Origin: a bacterium
GTDB taxonomy: Bacteria > Krumholzibacteriota > Krumholzibacteriia > Krumholzibacteriales > Krumholzibacteriaceae
DNA: 63,944 nt
Direction: 5' to 3'
NCBI GenBank assembly: GCA_020350885.1
Contig: CP070727.1
Coordinates: forward strand, 913,916-977,859
Shown: positions 9,400 through 18,992 of the stretch, in pieces
Numbering within the stretch: the first letter of the stretch is position 1
Layout: each line of letters starts with the position of its first letter
Made by a program: the position numbers and the translations under genes
Notes under the pieces: model-generated
What the model saw: only the letters and a program-made list of their open reading frames with translations
Told to the model about the DNA's origin: nothing
Databases searched by the model: none

Positions 9400-10965
9400 T
9401 TACCGGGCGTAGTCGACCGCCCGGGTCTCACGGATCACAACCACCTTGATCTGGCCGGGATACTCCATGTCGTCCTCGATCTTCCGGGTAATCTCGGTGG
9501 CAAGCTGGACCGCATGTGCGTCATCAACCTTTCTGTGGCTCACGAGTATTCTGATTTCACGACCGGCCTGGATGGCGTAGGACTTTTCGACCCCATCGAA
9601 CGCGTCGGCGATCTTTTCGAGCTTCTCCAGTCTCCGGATATAATTCTCGAGCGTTTCCCGCCTGGCACCCGGTCTCGCTCCCGAGATCGCATCCGACGCC
9701 GAGATGATATGCGTGATCAGTGAGGTCGCTTCGATATCCTCGTGGTGCGCCGCCACTGCATTGATGATCGTCTCGTTCTCGCCGTACCGTTTGACGAGCT
9801 CCGCCCCGATCTCGGCGTGGGGGCCTTCCATCTCGTGATCCGCCGCCTTCCCGATGTCGTGCAGCAGGCCCGCCCGCTTGGCTATCTGGGGATCGAATCC
9901 CAGCTCGCTGGCGAGCAGGCTCGATATGAATGCGACCTCTTTCGAGTGTTGCAGGACGTTCTGCCCGTAAGATGTTCTGTACTTGAGCCTTCCGAGGAGC
10001 TTCACGAGCTCGGGGTGCAGCGCGTGTATATTGAGATCGAGAGAGGTCTGCTCACCCACCTCCCTGATCTCCTCCATCAGCTCCTTCCGGGTCTTCTCGA
10101 CGACCTCCTCGATTCTGCCCGGGTGGATGCGGCCGTCCTTGACGAGCTTCTCGAGGGCGAGGCGCGCGACCTCCCGTCTGATCGGATCGAATCCCGAGAG
10201 GATCACCGCCTCCGGCGTATCATCGATGATGACGTCGATCCCGGTTGCGTTCTCGAAGGCCCTGATGTTCCTCCCCTCACGTCCGATGATCCGCCCCTTC
10301 ATCTCGTCGTTCGGCAGGTCGACGACCGAGACCGTCGACTCGACGACATGATCGGCCGCACACCGCTCGATCGCCAGGGTGAGGATCTCACGGCTCTGCT
10401 TGACGGCGTTCCGCTCGGCTTCGTCCCTGATCTCCTTGATGCGTTTTGCCGCTTCCAGGCGCGCCTCGTTCTCGAGATTCGTTATCAGGAGCTTCTTTGC
10501 CTCCTCCTGGCTCATGCCGGCGATCTTCTCGAGCTTCTCATTCTGCCTCTGAAGCAGCGTGTTCAGATCATCGTTCCTCTTCGAGACGTTCTGGAGCTTG
10601 ATGTCGAGTACCTTCTGCTTTTCGTTGAGATCGAGCTCGCGTTTTTCCAGAAAGTCCACCTTCCGGTTGACATTCTGTTCCTTCTCCTCGAGCCTTCGCT
10701 CCATCTTCTTGATTTCCTGCCGTGTCTCTTGGGTATCCTTCTCGAACCGCAGCTTGGCCTGGTACCATTCGTCCTTGGCCTCGAGAAGCGCCGCTTTCTT
10801 CTGGGTGTCGGCTTCGCGTTGCGCATCGGCAATAATGGCATCAGCCAGCTTCTGGGTATGTCTCATGTGGCTCGCCGAGATCTTCTTGTTCATAAGCCAA
10901 CCGAAGACGAACCCGAGAAACAGAACGAGGATCCCCGCTGAGATGTAAAAATATATATTATCCAT
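9400..10965 (-). CDS. rny: Ribonuclease Y
   Basis: Membrane-anchored endoribonuclease that starts mRNA decay. The 521-residue protein has an N-terminal transmembrane helix (about residues 5-25), a long charged coiled coil (about 30-205), a KH domain with [12 protein letters not shown] (224-235), and an HD domain with H340 and the HD pair at 369-370 (LLHDIGK). The C-terminal tail ends in the usual [14 protein letters not shown]. Length is typical. The start is preceded by AGGCAAG. The 6S RNA gene lies about 140 bp upstream of its start, read in the same direction. Confidence 0.97.
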   Translation of the reverse strand: MDNIYFYISAGILVLFLGFVFGWLMNKKISASHMRHTQKLADAIIADAQREADTQKKAALLEAKDEWYQAKLRFEKDTQETRQEIKKMERRLEEKEQNVNRKVDFLEKRELDLNEKQKVLDIKLQNVSKRNDDLNTLLQRQNEKLEKIAGMSQEEAKKLLITNLENEARLEAAKRIKEIRDEAERNAVKQSREILTLAIERCAADHVVESTVSVVDLPNDEMKGRIIGREGRNIRAFENATGIDVIIDDTPEAVILSGFDPIRREVARLALEKLVKDGRIHPGRIEEVVEKTRKELMEEIREVGEQTSLDLNIHALHPELVKLLGRLKYRTSYGQNVLQHSKEVAFISSLLASELGFDPQIAKRAGLLHDIGKAADHEMEGPHAEIGAELVKRYGENETIINAVAAHHEDIEATSLITHIISASDAISGARPGARRETLENYIRRLEKLEKIADAFDGVEKSYAIQAGREIRILVSHRKVDDAHAVQLATEITRKIEDDMEYPGQIKVVVIRETRAVDYAR

Positions 10966-11101
10966 TACAACTTGCCTGACTGTCCACCAGGGCGGCTCAC
11001 CTCCATCATTTGCATTCTTGCTCGTAACTCAATGTCAATACGCATATGAGTCCTATCGAGATTGCCTGTGTTGTGGGGAGATGAAGGCGTGTGGGATTAA
11101 G

Positions 11102-11285
11102 AAATTCCCCACTCGATGCCGTGTGTGAAGAATCCTTTTAAGCCCATACGAAAGGTGGATGCCCTCACGACCGGTTCAGCCTTCCCGGTCTCGGCGGGCC
11201 TGACATCACCGGCCAGATATCGGGCTTCCGGGCTCAAAGTGTTGGCTAAAAAATATCTTCTCCATCACGTACATGGTAGGGAATC
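11102..11285 (-). ncRNA. ssrS: 6S RNA (ssrS), regulator of RNA polymerase
   Basis: No protein gene fits this gap. On the minus strand the RNA begins near ATTCCCTACCATG (about 11285) and ends near CATCGAGTGGGGAATTT (about 11102). The two ends pair through ATTCCC/GGGAAT, which is the closing stem of a roughly 184-nt rod. The 5' arm contains TTTTTAGCCAACACTTTGA and the middle is GC-rich and self-complementary around CGGAAGCCC and CCGGTGATG. Length, closing stem, an unpaired centre, and position between zapA and rny all match 6S RNAs of many bacteria. 6S RNA mimics an open promoter and sequesters sigma-70 holoenzyme. The ends are approximate, and no convincing promoter was picked out. Confidence 0.8.
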
Positions 11286-11366
11286 TTTGTTCACATCTTC
11301 TCATATCTGCATCTTCTCATTCCCACAATGAAGCCAACCAATGATCTGCAGGATGGAAGCGTACAG

Positions 11367-11657
11367 TTACACACCGATCTTTTCATCTACGATCTTGCTC
11401 AGCCGCGCCGCCTCCCCCTCGAGCTTCTTCTCCGCCATCTTTCGCGCCTCCTGCTCCTGGTGAAGCTCATCGGTGATATTGAGAGCTGTCAATATGGCAA
11501 TGCGTGACTGTGACATGATCCCGCTTGAATGGGCGATCTCTCGCATCTTCTGATCCACATATCCAGCTATCTTGTGGATATACTGAGGATCGCCAACTCC
11601 TTTTATTTTATACTCTTGACCAAAAATCTCCACCTTCTCGGTGCTTTTTTCGGTCAT
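11367..11657 (-). CDS. zapA: Cell division protein ZapA
   Basis: ZapA binds and bundles FtsZ at the division ring. I start it at the ATG at 11657 (MTEKSTEK), which has GAGGGAGAGAGG directly upstream; the frame is open for 20 more codons but they look like leader. The 96-residue protein shows the ZapA pattern: an N-terminal beta domain with VEIFGQEYKIKG, then YIHKIAGYVDQKMREIA, ILTALNITDELHQ and a C-terminal coiled coil. A ZapB-like coiled-coil gene is immediately upstream and the 6S RNA downstream, the common zapA-ssrS neighbourhood. Confidence 0.9.
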   Translation of the reverse strand: MTEKSTEKVEIFGQEYKIKGVGDPQYIHKIAGYVDQKMREIAHSSGIMSQSRIAILTALNITDELHQEQEARKMAEKKLEGEAARLSKIVDEKIGV

Positions 11658-11735
11658 CCTCTCTCCCTCGTAAAGATCGCCGTGAAACCAACAACCACCC
11701 TGCTGCCCGAACCCCAACCTTGCTTGGCTGTGAGC

Positions 11736-12020
11736 TTACACATCGAGTTGGTCTAGCTTTGCCAGCATCTCCTCGATCTTTTTCTTTATCTCCTCTCTAC
11801 TGGTATCAGAATCCGTTTTACCCTTGTGGGTTTTTTGCAAACGTTTCAGTTCTTTCGCTAACTCCTCATTTTTAATATACAACGATTCCATTTTCCCTTT
11901 CAACTCTTTATTGGCTTCCTCGATAGTATTTTTTTCACGGCGGAGACGATCGATTAACTCCGCTGCTTTATTGATCTTAGCCTCTAACGCCTCGAAGCTG
12001 GCAACTCCGGTCTCCCCCAT
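11736..12020 (-). CDS. ZapB-like coiled-coil protein
   Basis: A 94-residue, almost entirely alpha-helical coiled coil: ALEAKINKAAELIDRLRRE, then NTIEEANKELKGKMESL, then ELAKELKRLQ and a C-terminal EEIKKKIEEMLAKLDQLDV. Composition and length resemble ZapB, which links ZapA to the division apparatus, and the gene directly precedes zapA. The start has AAGAAGGACGTC upstream. Coiled coils are weak evidence of homology, so the ZapB name rests on context. It lies 16 bp after pheT. Confidence 0.6.
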   Translation of the reverse strand: MGETGVASFEALEAKINKAAELIDRLRREKNTIEEANKELKGKMESLYIKNEELAKELKRLQKTHKGKTDSDTSREEIKKKIEEMLAKLDQLDV

Positions 12021-12036
12021 GACGTCCTTCTTCCTC

Positions 12037-14433
12037 TTATCTCCGTAATGTCACCTGCAGTTCCCGGTTCAGATCTGAGAGGATCTTCTCTATCTCTCTG
12101 TCGACATCGCTATCAGCGAGGGTACCCTCCTTCGAGCGGAAACTCAAGCGAAACGTGTAACTTCTTTTGGATTCGCCCAGATGGCCTCCCGTATAGTAAT
12201 CGAAGAGGCGGATCGATTCAAGATATTTCGTGCTGCGCACGATGACATTTTGTATATCGGCGAATGCAACCCTCTCCCCGGCCACCAGGCAGAGGTCCCG
12301 CTTGACGAGAGGATAGGGGCTCGTCCTGCTGTACCCTAGCTCGCCCCTCGCCGAAACGGGAAGGGCATCGATCAGAAGATCGAAGTAGTATACCGGTGTT
12401 TCGATCCCGTAACGCCCGGTGACATGCCGGGGAATCCGGCCGCCTTCCGCAAGCTGGCGACCCTTGACTACCCATTTGTATACGAATGGATGGTTATCGT
12501 TTTCGGTGGGAAGCATCCGTACATCCGTGGATACCCCGAGTCGATCGAGCAGTGCCTCGAGCTCACCCTTCATATCGAAGTAGTCAACCCGGCGCTGCTG
12601 TTCGATCCACTGCAGCGGATCGGCCTTTCTGGCGAGGGCCGCCGCAACATGGAGCTCCTCGTTCGGAAGTCCCGAGCCCGATTGCGCCCGGAGAAATGTC
12701 TTGCCGTATTCGAATATCCTCATCCCCTCCTGCTCGGTCGGGGAGTTCCGCTGGATAACGCCGAGCAGTCCGGGCACGAGGGATGTTCTCAAAACCGACT
12801 GCGCGGCGGTCAATGGATTGGCGATCTCGATCGGCCTGCAACGCGGATCCGTCTCCCCCCAGCCGAACTTCACCGGATCCTCGGGGTCCATGAACGAGCT
12901 CGTTACGACCTCGGCGAAGCTCCTCGATGCCAGATAGGCGCATATCCGTTCGTTCCGTATGTCCGCAGGGGATACGGTTGCAAAGACGGTGCCCCTCGAA
13001 CTGCTTTCCCGCCCGATGTTATCGTATCCGTATACACGGGCCACCTCTTCGATCAGATCGATCTCCTCCCTGAGATCCCTCCTGAAGGTCGGCACGGAGA
13101 CCGTAACGTTGTTCCCCGAGGCGGTTGCCCCGAGTGCCAGGCGTCCGAGCAGGGAGACGATCTCGCCGGAGGTGAGATGGGTTCCCATCACCCGGTTCGC
13201 CTGTTTTGTCCGCAGTGCCACGGTCCGCTCCCCGATACTTCCGGGATCGGCGAGGGACTCCGCGTACTGGGGGACCGGGCGCCCAGCGCCCAGCTCCCGG
13301 ATGAGGAAGCATGCCCGCTCGAGGGCTTGGAGGGTGATGCCGATATCCCCCTCCCGTTCGAACCGGTATGAAGCCTCCGTTTCGAGCCTGAAACGCTCCT
13401 TTGCACGCCTCACGAGGCGCGGCTCGAACATGGCGCTCTCGAGCAGGATCCGCCTGGTGCCCTCCCGTATCTCGGTATCGCTTCCGCCCATCACCCCGGC
13501 GAGGGCGACGGGACGCTCCCCGTCGGCAATCACGAGGATCTCCCGGTCGAGCTCCCGCGTGATACCGTCCAGCGTACGAAGGTCCTCACCCTTCCTCGCC
13601 CTCCGCACCACGATTGTCTCCCGGCGCAATGTATCCAGATCGAACGCATGGAGGGGCTGGCCCATCTCCATGAGCACGAAGTTCGTGATATCGACGATAT
13701 TGTTCACGGGTTTGACCCCGGCTGCGGTGAGAAGATTCTTGAGCCATTCGGAAGAAGGCCCGATTGTTACATCCTCCACGAAGGCAGCTGTGTACCGGGG
13801 ACAGTCCGCACCGTCCTCGACACTGAGGTCGAACGTCGAGCCTGCGGCGAGCTCCAACCTCTCCGGTTCGCCGAGCGGGCGCCTGTAGAGTGCTGCGATC
13901 TCACGGGCGACGCCGATGTGCGAGAGCAGATCCGGACGGTTCGGGGTCACCTCGATATCGAGGATGTAATCGCTCGTGCCGAGCCGCCCTTCGAGACTCG
14001 TGCCGGGTGTCTCCTCGAAATCGAGCTCCATGATCCCTTCGGCATCCTCACCGATCATGAGCTCCTTCTCGGAGCAGATCATACCCTCCGATACCTCTCC
14101 GCGGATCTTGGTACGCTTGATCTTGAATCCGCCGGGCAGTACGGCGCCGTGTACGGCAACGGGCACGCCCAGGCCTGGGCGTACGTTTGCAGCGCCGCAG
14201 ACGATACGGAGCGGCTCCCCGCTTCCCGCATCGACGGTGCAGAGGCTCAGCCTGTCGGCCTTCGGGTGCCTCTGAACCTCGAGCACCTTCCCGAAGACTA
14301 TGCCTGAGAAGTCGGGTGCAAGATTTGTAACCTCCTCGACGTTCAGGCCGAACATCGAGAGATCGTCCGCAAGAAGATCGACGTCCTCATCGATCTCGAC
14401 GTAGCGCTTCAACCAGTTGAGGCTGACCTTCAT
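12037..14433 (-). CDS. pheT: Phenylalanyl-tRNA synthetase beta subunit
   Basis: Beta subunit of the (alpha-beta)2 PheRS that charges tRNA-Phe and edits Tyr-tRNA-Phe. I use the ATG at 14433 (MKVSLNWLKRYVE), six codons inside the longest frame; GGGGGTGGTGGA precedes it, and ATGA overlaps the pheS stop. The 798-residue protein has an EMAP-type tRNA-binding domain (FGKVLEVQRHPKADRLSLC), B3/B4 editing and B5 domains, and a C-terminal anticodon-binding FDX-ACB domain (SPYPLVKRDLCLV to GTLADSDVDREIEKIL). Normal length; no defects. Confidence 0.98.
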   Translation of the reverse strand: MKVSLNWLKRYVEIDEDVDLLADDLSMFGLNVEEVTNLAPDFSGIVFGKVLEVQRHPKADRLSLCTVDAGSGEPLRIVCGAANVRPGLGVPVAVHGAVLPGGFKIKRTKIRGEVSEGMICSEKELMIGEDAEGIMELDFEETPGTSLEGRLGTSDYILDIEVTPNRPDLLSHIGVAREIAALYRRPLGEPERLELAAGSTFDLSVEDGADCPRYTAAFVEDVTIGPSSEWLKNLLTAAGVKPVNNIVDITNFVLMEMGQPLHAFDLDTLRRETIVVRRARKGEDLRTLDGITRELDREILVIADGERPVALAGVMGGSDTEIREGTRRILLESAMFEPRLVRRAKERFRLETEASYRFEREGDIGITLQALERACFLIRELGAGRPVPQYAESLADPGSIGERTVALRTKQANRVMGTHLTSGEIVSLLGRLALGATASGNNVTVSVPTFRRDLREEIDLIEEVARVYGYDNIGRESSSRGTVFATVSPADIRNERICAYLASRSFAEVVTSSFMDPEDPVKFGWGETDPRCRPIEIANPLTAAQSVLRTSLVPGLLGVIQRNSPTEQEGMRIFEYGKTFLRAQSGSGLPNEELHVAAALARKADPLQWIEQQRRVDYFDMKGELEALLDRLGVSTDVRMLPTENDNHPFVYKWVVKGRQLAEGGRIPRHVTGRYGIETPVYYFDLLIDALPVSARGELGYSRTSPYPLVKRDLCLVAGERVAFADIQNVIVRSTKYLESIRLFDYYTGGHLGESKRSYTFRLSFRSKEGTLADSDVDREIEKILSDLNRELQVTLRR

Positions 14434-15491
14434 TCCACCACCCCCGCCCATGATTCGGTCCAGAACTGCCGGAGGAACCTGAGATCGTTCGCGAGAAACC
14501 TTCTGATGTCATCGATACCGTACTTGAGCATGGCGATCCGCTCGATACCCATTCCGAAGGCGAATCCCGTGTACGCATCTGGATCGTACCCTGCATACCT
14601 GAAGACATGCGGGTGCACCATTCCCGCCCCCATGATCTCGATCCATCCGGCCTTCCCGCAGATCTGACACCCACTCCCCTTGCACCCAAAGCAGGACATA
14701 TCGACCTCTGCACTCGGCTCGGGGAAGGGGAAGAAGTGCGGGCGGAACCGGACCTTAGCATCCATACCGAAGAAGGAGCGTATGAAGAAGGTTACATCGT
14801 TGCGGAGATCACCCAGCGATACGTCGGTGTCCACGTAGAGCCCTTCCATCTGGTAGAACTCGGATGCATGGGACGGATCGGGAGATTCGTTTCTGTAGAC
14901 GCGACCTGGAGAGATGATCCTGAGCGGCGGTTCGTGCTTCTCCATGTAACGCACCTGCACGGGAGAGGTCTGTGTTCTGAGAAGGATATCACGGTTGATA
15001 TAGAATGTATCCTGAAGGTCGCGCGACGGATGATCCGGCGGGAAATTCAATGCCTCGAAGTTATAGTAGTCCAGCTCGACATCCGGTCCCTCCGCCAGCG
15101 AGTAGCCCATCCCGAAGAAGATCCGCTTCACATCCCGAAGCACCTTGTGAAGTATATGCGGCCCGCCCTGCCAGCCGCTCCGGCCGGGAAGCGTGGGGTC
15201 GCCGGGAAAGGGGACCTCCTCCTGCACCTCGGATGCGAGCTGCTCGAGGCGGGTCTCGAGCAACTCCTCGATCCTGCGTTTCACGTTGTTGATGATATTG
15301 CCGAGGGCCGGTCTCTCTTCGACCGGCATGCGGCCCACAGAACGGAGCAGCTCGGTTATCTCGCCCTTGCGTCCGAGGTAGCGGATCCGCTCCTCCTCGA
15401 GGGCATCTACCGTGTCGGCCTCTGTTATCGCCTTGACCGCCCGCTTCTCGATCTCCCCCGGTCGCGACCGATCTATTATCTCATCACTCAT
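14430..15491 (-). CDS. pheS: Phenylalanyl-tRNA synthetase alpha subunit
   Basis: Catalytic alpha subunit of PheRS. The 353-residue protein has an N-terminal coiled coil, class II motif 1 (MGYSLAEGPDVELDYYNFEA), motif 2 (GRVYRNESPDPSHASEF), and motif 3 (GFAFGMGIERIAMLKYG). A four-Cys cluster (CFGCKGSGCQIC) lies before the GAGMVHP motif, as in many bacterial PheS. The ATG at 15491 shares one base with the rplT stop (TGATG), indicating coupled translation. It is followed by pheT with a 4-base overlap. Confidence 0.98.
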   Translation of the reverse strand: MSDEIIDRSRPGEIEKRAVKAITEADTVDALEEERIRYLGRKGEITELLRSVGRMPVEERPALGNIINNVKRRIEELLETRLEQLASEVQEEVPFPGDPTLPGRSGWQGGPHILHKVLRDVKRIFFGMGYSLAEGPDVELDYYNFEALNFPPDHPSRDLQDTFYINRDILLRTQTSPVQVRYMEKHEPPLRIISPGRVYRNESPDPSHASEFYQMEGLYVDTDVSLGDLRNDVTFFIRSFFGMDAKVRFRPHFFPFPEPSAEVDMSCFGCKGSGCQICGKAGWIEIMGAGMVHPHVFRYAGYDPDAYTGFAFGMGIERIAMLKYGIDDIRRFLANDLRFLRQFWTESWAGVVE

Positions 15492-15844
15492 CAAAGGGAA
15501 TCCTTCGCAATCTCAGCCAGCTTCGAAAATCCATCCGCATCGTTTACCGCAAGCTCCGCCAGTACCTTTCGATTGATCTCGATATCCGACTTTCGGAGCC
15601 CACTGATAAATCGACTGTAGCTGAGACCGTTGAGGCGTGCGGCGGCGTTGATCCGTGCGATCCAAAGCCTGCGGAAATCACGCTTGCGCGTGCGGCGGTC
15701 CCGGTACGAATACGCCAGTGCTCTGCCCACGGCCTCCCGGGCCGTACGGAAGAGCTTGCCGCGCCCACCCGTGTAGCCCTTCGCCTGTTTCATGATCTTC
15801 TTCTTGCGCCTGTGCGAAGCTACACTATGTTTGGTCCGTGGCAT
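15491..15844 (-). CDS. rplT: Ribosomal protein L20
   Basis: Large-subunit protein L20, which binds 23S rRNA early in 50S assembly. The 117-residue, very basic protein starts [17 protein letters not shown] and has [18 protein letters not shown] and [18 protein letters not shown]. Length is normal. It is the third gene of infC-rpmI-rplT, whose translation L20 represses in several bacteria. Confidence 0.98.
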   Translation of the reverse strand: MPRTKHSVASHRRKKKIMKQAKGYTGGRGKLFRTAREAVGRALAYSYRDRRTRKRDFRRLWIARINAAARLNGLSYSRFISGLRKSDIEINRKVLAELAVNDADGFSKLAEIAKDSL

Positions 15845-15901
15845 CGTTGAAGCCTCCTATTTCTCTCTTGTTCTGGATAATGAGACGTGCCGGAAAGCTC
15901 T

Positions 15902-16096
15902 CTATTGCCCCAACATCCGCCTCACGCGTCTCGCATCGACGCCCGAGACAGAGGTCGATTTACGGAGTTTCCTCTTTCTCTTGCTCGATTTTTTCGTCAA
16001 TATATGACTAGCAAATGCCTTGGTTCTCTTTATCTTACCGGAGCCCGTCATTTTGAACCGCTTGCGGGCACCGCGATTCGTCTTGATCTTCGGCAT
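15902..16096 (-). CDS. rpmI: Ribosomal protein L35
   Basis: A 64-residue, highly basic protein beginning [20 protein letters not shown] and ending RRVRRMLGQ, the standard L35 pattern and length. It sits 4 bp after infC and 57 bp before rplT in the universal infC-rpmI-rplT order. Confidence 0.98.
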   Translation of the reverse strand: MPKIKTNRGARKRFKMTGSGKIKRTKAFASHILTKKSSKRKRKLRKSTSVSGVDARRVRRMLGQ

Positions 16097-16100
16097 CCCT

Positions 16101-16646
16101 TCACTTCCCCCCTTTCTTCGTGGATCGCGGGCCCATGATCATCGAGATGATCTTACCGACCTGAACCGGTTCCTTCTCGACCGTTGCGATCTCGGAGAAC
16201 CGCTCGGTGATCCGGTCCAGGATCTCCCGCCCCATGTCGATATGTTCCATCTCTCGGCCGCGGAAGATGACGGTGAATTTCACCTTGTCGTGATTAAGGA
16301 GGAACTTCTCCGCGTTTCTCATCTTGAATTGCAGATCGTGTTCCTCGATCTTGGGCCTGATCTTGATCTCCTTCATATGGGTGATATGTTGCTTCTTACG
16401 GCTCTCGCGCGCCTTCTTGCTCTGCTCGTACTTGTATTTTCCGTAGTCCATGATCTTGCAGACCGGCGGGCGAGTGTTGGGCGCGATCTCCACCAGATCA
16501 AGGTTTCGTTCCTCGGCTAGACGTTTTGCCTCAGGTGTTGGAAGAATTCCGAGTTGATTTCCATCGCTGTCGACGACGCGTACCTCGGAGATTCTGATCT
16601 GGTCGTTAACACGAACTCGTTTCTCTCGTCTGTCTCTTTCCTTGAT
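16101..16646 (-). CDS. infC: Translation initiation factor IF-3, AUC start codon
   Basis: IF-3 keeps 30S subunits free and proofreads initiator tRNA. A frame from the first ATG/GTG/TTG (GTG at 16493) would lack the entire N-terminal domain. Upstream, in frame and without stops, lies [20 protein letters not shown] and then [19 protein letters not shown], the normal IF-3 N-terminus. The only codon well placed behind GGGAGG (16658-16653, 6-nt spacer) is ATC at 16646. The product is then 181 residues, the family length. Non-AUG starts at infC are known and allow IF-3 to regulate its own synthesis. The C-terminal domain includes [15 protein letters not shown]. Confidence 0.95.
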   Translation of the reverse strand: MKERDRREKRVRVNDQIRISEVRVVDSDGNQLGILPTPEAKRLAEERNLDLVEIAPNTRPPVCKIMDYGKYKYEQSKKARESRKKQHITHMKEIKIRPKIEEHDLQFKMRNAEKFLLNHDKVKFTVIFRGREMEHIDMGREILDRITERFSEIATVEKEPVQVGKIISMIMGPRSTKKGGK

Positions 16647-16652
16647 GTGCCA

Positions 16653-16658
16653 CCTCCC
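16653..16658 (-). promoter_or_regulatory. Shine-Dalgarno sequence that fixes the infC start
   Basis: GGGAGG on the minus strand, 6 nt before the AUC codon at 16646. The nearest ATG (16663) is upstream of this site and out of frame, so it cannot start infC. Confidence 0.85.
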
Positions 16659-16667
16659 GACATGAAT

Positions 16668-16697
16668 AGAAAAACGCGGGTAGAGTTTTCACCCGCC
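16668..16697 (-). terminator. Terminator or attenuator between thrS and infC
   Basis: Read on the minus strand, a GGGCGGGT arm, a short loop and ACCCGC are followed by GTTTTTC, a typical intrinsic terminator shape. A second small hairpin (AGGG, TTTCATCGAAT, CCCT) lies just before it. The T-run ends only about 20 nt before the infC AUC codon, inside what would be the infC leader. It could end thrS transcripts or act as an attenuator of infC-rpmI-rplT, as leader attenuation does in Firmicutes. The mechanism is inference. Confidence 0.65.
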
Positions 16698-16804
16698 CCG
16701 CATTACAAGGGATTCGATGAAACCCTACCGGTACAGTAAAGACCGTAAGGTGAGAGACCCATAGACCTCTGCTTTGTAATCGACTTTCATCTGGTATGTA
16801 AATA

Positions 16805-18727
16805 TTATGCTTTTGTATCGATTTCGTCAACCAGTTCGGCGATGATTTCGTCGATTTTTTTCGCACCCAGGCGGCCCCGTGCCTTCGACCGGACGTCGAA
16901 GGTCCCCTCCTCCATCTCCTTCGAGCCTGCAACGAGCATGTAGGGTATCTTCTGGAGTTCCGCCTCTCGGATACGGTAGCCGATCTTCTCCTCCCTGAGG
17001 TCCGCTTCTGCGCGGATCCCGGCCGCCCTGACCTTCTCAAGGCAGGAACGTACATAGTCATGGTGCTCGAGCCCGATCGGGAGCAGTATCGCCTGCACCG
17101 GAGCGAGCCACATCGGGAATTCGCCAGCGTAGTGCTCTGTCAGGGTGCCGATGAACCGCTCGAGCGAGCCGAGCAGGGCCCGGTGAATCATATACACGTA
17201 CTCCCTTTTCCCCTCCGACGTCACGTACACGATGTCGAACCGGCGGGGGAGGTTGAAATCGAACTGAATGGTCGTCGCCTGCCATCCGCGCCCGATGGCA
17301 TCGATCAGCTTGAGATCGATCTTTGGTCCGTAGAAGACAGCCTCTCCGATGATCTTCCGGAACGGGATGTCCCGTTTCTCGATGGCGGCCAGCAGCGATG
17401 CCTCAGCCTTCTGCCAGTCCTCCTCGGTACCCGCGTACTTCTCCATCTGGTCGGGGTCGTGGACGCTGAGCTCGACCTTGTAGTTATCGAACCCGAATGA
17501 AGTGAGCAACTGGTGTGCAAATTCGAAGCAGCTCTCGACCTCCTCGAGCAGCTGCTCGGGGGTACAGAATATATGTGCATCATCCTGGGTGAAGCCTCGC
17601 ACACGCAGAAGCCCGTGCAGGGTCCCGGAGCGTTCGTTCCGGTAGACGGTGCCGAGCTCCGCGTACCGCACCGGAAGGTCGCGGTAGCTGTGTAGCTTGC
17701 TCTTGTAGATAAGGATATGGGCCGGGCAGTTCATCGGTTTGAGCACGAGCTCCTGCCCCTCGCCCTGGATGATATACATATTCTCCCGGTAGTACTCGTA
17801 ATGACCCGACGCCTTCCAGAGCTCGCTCCGGGCGATGTGGGGTGTCAGGATGACATCATAGCCTGCCTTCCGGTGCTCCGCCTTCCAGTAGGTCTCGATG
17901 ATCTCCCTGAGAATGTAGCCCTTCGGATACCAGAAGACGAGACCGCCCCCCGCCTCCTCCTTGATATCAAAGAGGCCGAGCTGCGGGCCGAGTATCCGGT
18001 GATCCCGCCGCTTCGCCTCCTCCCTGCGTGTGAGGTCCTTTGAAAGATCCTCTTCCGAAAAGAAGGCGGTACCGTAGATCCGCTGGAGCATCTCACGCTT
18101 CTCATCTCCCCGCCAGTAGGCGCCGGCGGTGGAGAGGAGCTTGAAGGCGCGCACCATCTTGATATCCGGTACATGTGGCCCGGAACAGAGATCGGTGAAA
18201 CCGCCGAGACGGTAGATCGATACGGTCTCGGCTTCGAGATCGTTTAGAAGCTCCACCTTGAATGTCTGCCCGAGCCCGGTGAAGAGCTTGATCGCCTCAT
18301 CCTTGGGCATATCCTCGCGAACGAATTCCAGGTTCCCCTCGTCCCGGAGTGTGCGCATTCTCTTCTCTATCGCTGCCACATCTTCCGGCGTGAATGTCCG
18401 CTCGAGGAGAAAGTCATAGTAGAATCCGTCCTCGATCGAGGGGCCGATGGCGAATTTGACATCCCCGAAGAGCTCCATCACGGCGAGTGCCATGAGATGG
18501 GCCGTGCTGTGGCCGAGGATATCCAGCGCTTCCTCGCTGCCGCCGGTAACGATCTCGACCTCCCCTCCGTCGGTAACCGCCTGCCTGAGATCGAATATCC
18601 GTCCATTCACCTTTACGGCCACGGCGTCCCGGCGCATCTCTTCGGGCAACTCCTCCAGTAACGCCATAAAGGGAGTTCCAGCTGGTACCTCTTTTCGGAC
18701 TCCGGTATTGAGGGATATCTCTACCAT
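16805..18727 (-). CDS. thrS: Threonyl-tRNA synthetase
   Basis: Charges tRNA-Thr. The 640-residue protein has an N-terminal TGS domain, an editing domain with HSTAHLMAL and CSGPHVPD, a class II catalytic core with zinc ligands in MNCPAH, GFTQDDAH and HRALLGSLERFIG, and a C-terminal anticodon-binding domain (VQAILLPIGLEHHDYV). Length is normal. It is the first gene of the minus-strand block and is transcribed divergently from the flippase gene, with a plausible promoter about 100 bp upstream. Confidence 0.98.
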   Translation of the reverse strand: MVEISLNTGVRKEVPAGTPFMALLEELPEEMRRDAVAVKVNGRIFDLRQAVTDGGEVEIVTGGSEEALDILGHSTAHLMALAVMELFGDVKFAIGPSIEDGFYYDFLLERTFTPEDVAAIEKRMRTLRDEGNLEFVREDMPKDEAIKLFTGLGQTFKVELLNDLEAETVSIYRLGGFTDLCSGPHVPDIKMVRAFKLLSTAGAYWRGDEKREMLQRIYGTAFFSEEDLSKDLTRREEAKRRDHRILGPQLGLFDIKEEAGGGLVFWYPKGYILREIIETYWKAEHRKAGYDVILTPHIARSELWKASGHYEYYRENMYIIQGEGQELVLKPMNCPAHILIYKSKLHSYRDLPVRYAELGTVYRNERSGTLHGLLRVRGFTQDDAHIFCTPEQLLEEVESCFEFAHQLLTSFGFDNYKVELSVHDPDQMEKYAGTEEDWQKAEASLLAAIEKRDIPFRKIIGEAVFYGPKIDLKLIDAIGRGWQATTIQFDFNLPRRFDIVYVTSEGKREYVYMIHRALLGSLERFIGTLTEHYAGEFPMWLAPVQAILLPIGLEHHDYVRSCLEKVRAAGIRAEADLREEKIGYRIREAELQKIPYMLVAGSKEMEEGTFDVRSKARGRLGAKKIDEIIAELVDEIDTKA

Positions 18728-18826
18728 CGCTTCTGGATCCTCACTGACCTCAATATAAATAATGGGTAACTAACGATAAGCGATGAACATCACTACATCA
18801 TATAGTACCCCTGTCCATCATTTTAT

Positions 18827-18854
18827 AGTATAGTGTGGCATGTTCCTACAGCAA
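18827..18854 (-). promoter_or_regulatory. Putative sigma-70-type promoter for the thrS block
   Basis: On the minus strand TTGCTG (18854-18849) and TATACT (18832-18827) are separated by 16 bp, a fair match to -35 and -10 boxes. It would give a leader of roughly 90 nt before thrS. It is the best match I found in the divergent gap, but no experiment supports it. Confidence 0.35.
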
Positions 18855-18992
18855 GCAAAAAAACGCCAGATACTTTGCAGCGTAAAAACAGGTTACGAAT
18901 TACGACATGAATGATTACTATGTGTGGAATGGACCAGTTGCATCGCGGCGATATCCCCGGTGGATAATCCGCCAGAGCCGTCACCGGACCAC

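Noticed and set aside
11116..11331. Plus-strand 71-residue open frame over the 6S RNA
   Set aside because: It lacks a ribosome site and its sequence is explained by the RNA stem.
16101..16493. infC starting at GTG 16493
   Set aside because: It would remove the N-terminal domain, and the longer frame has the standard IF-3 sequence.
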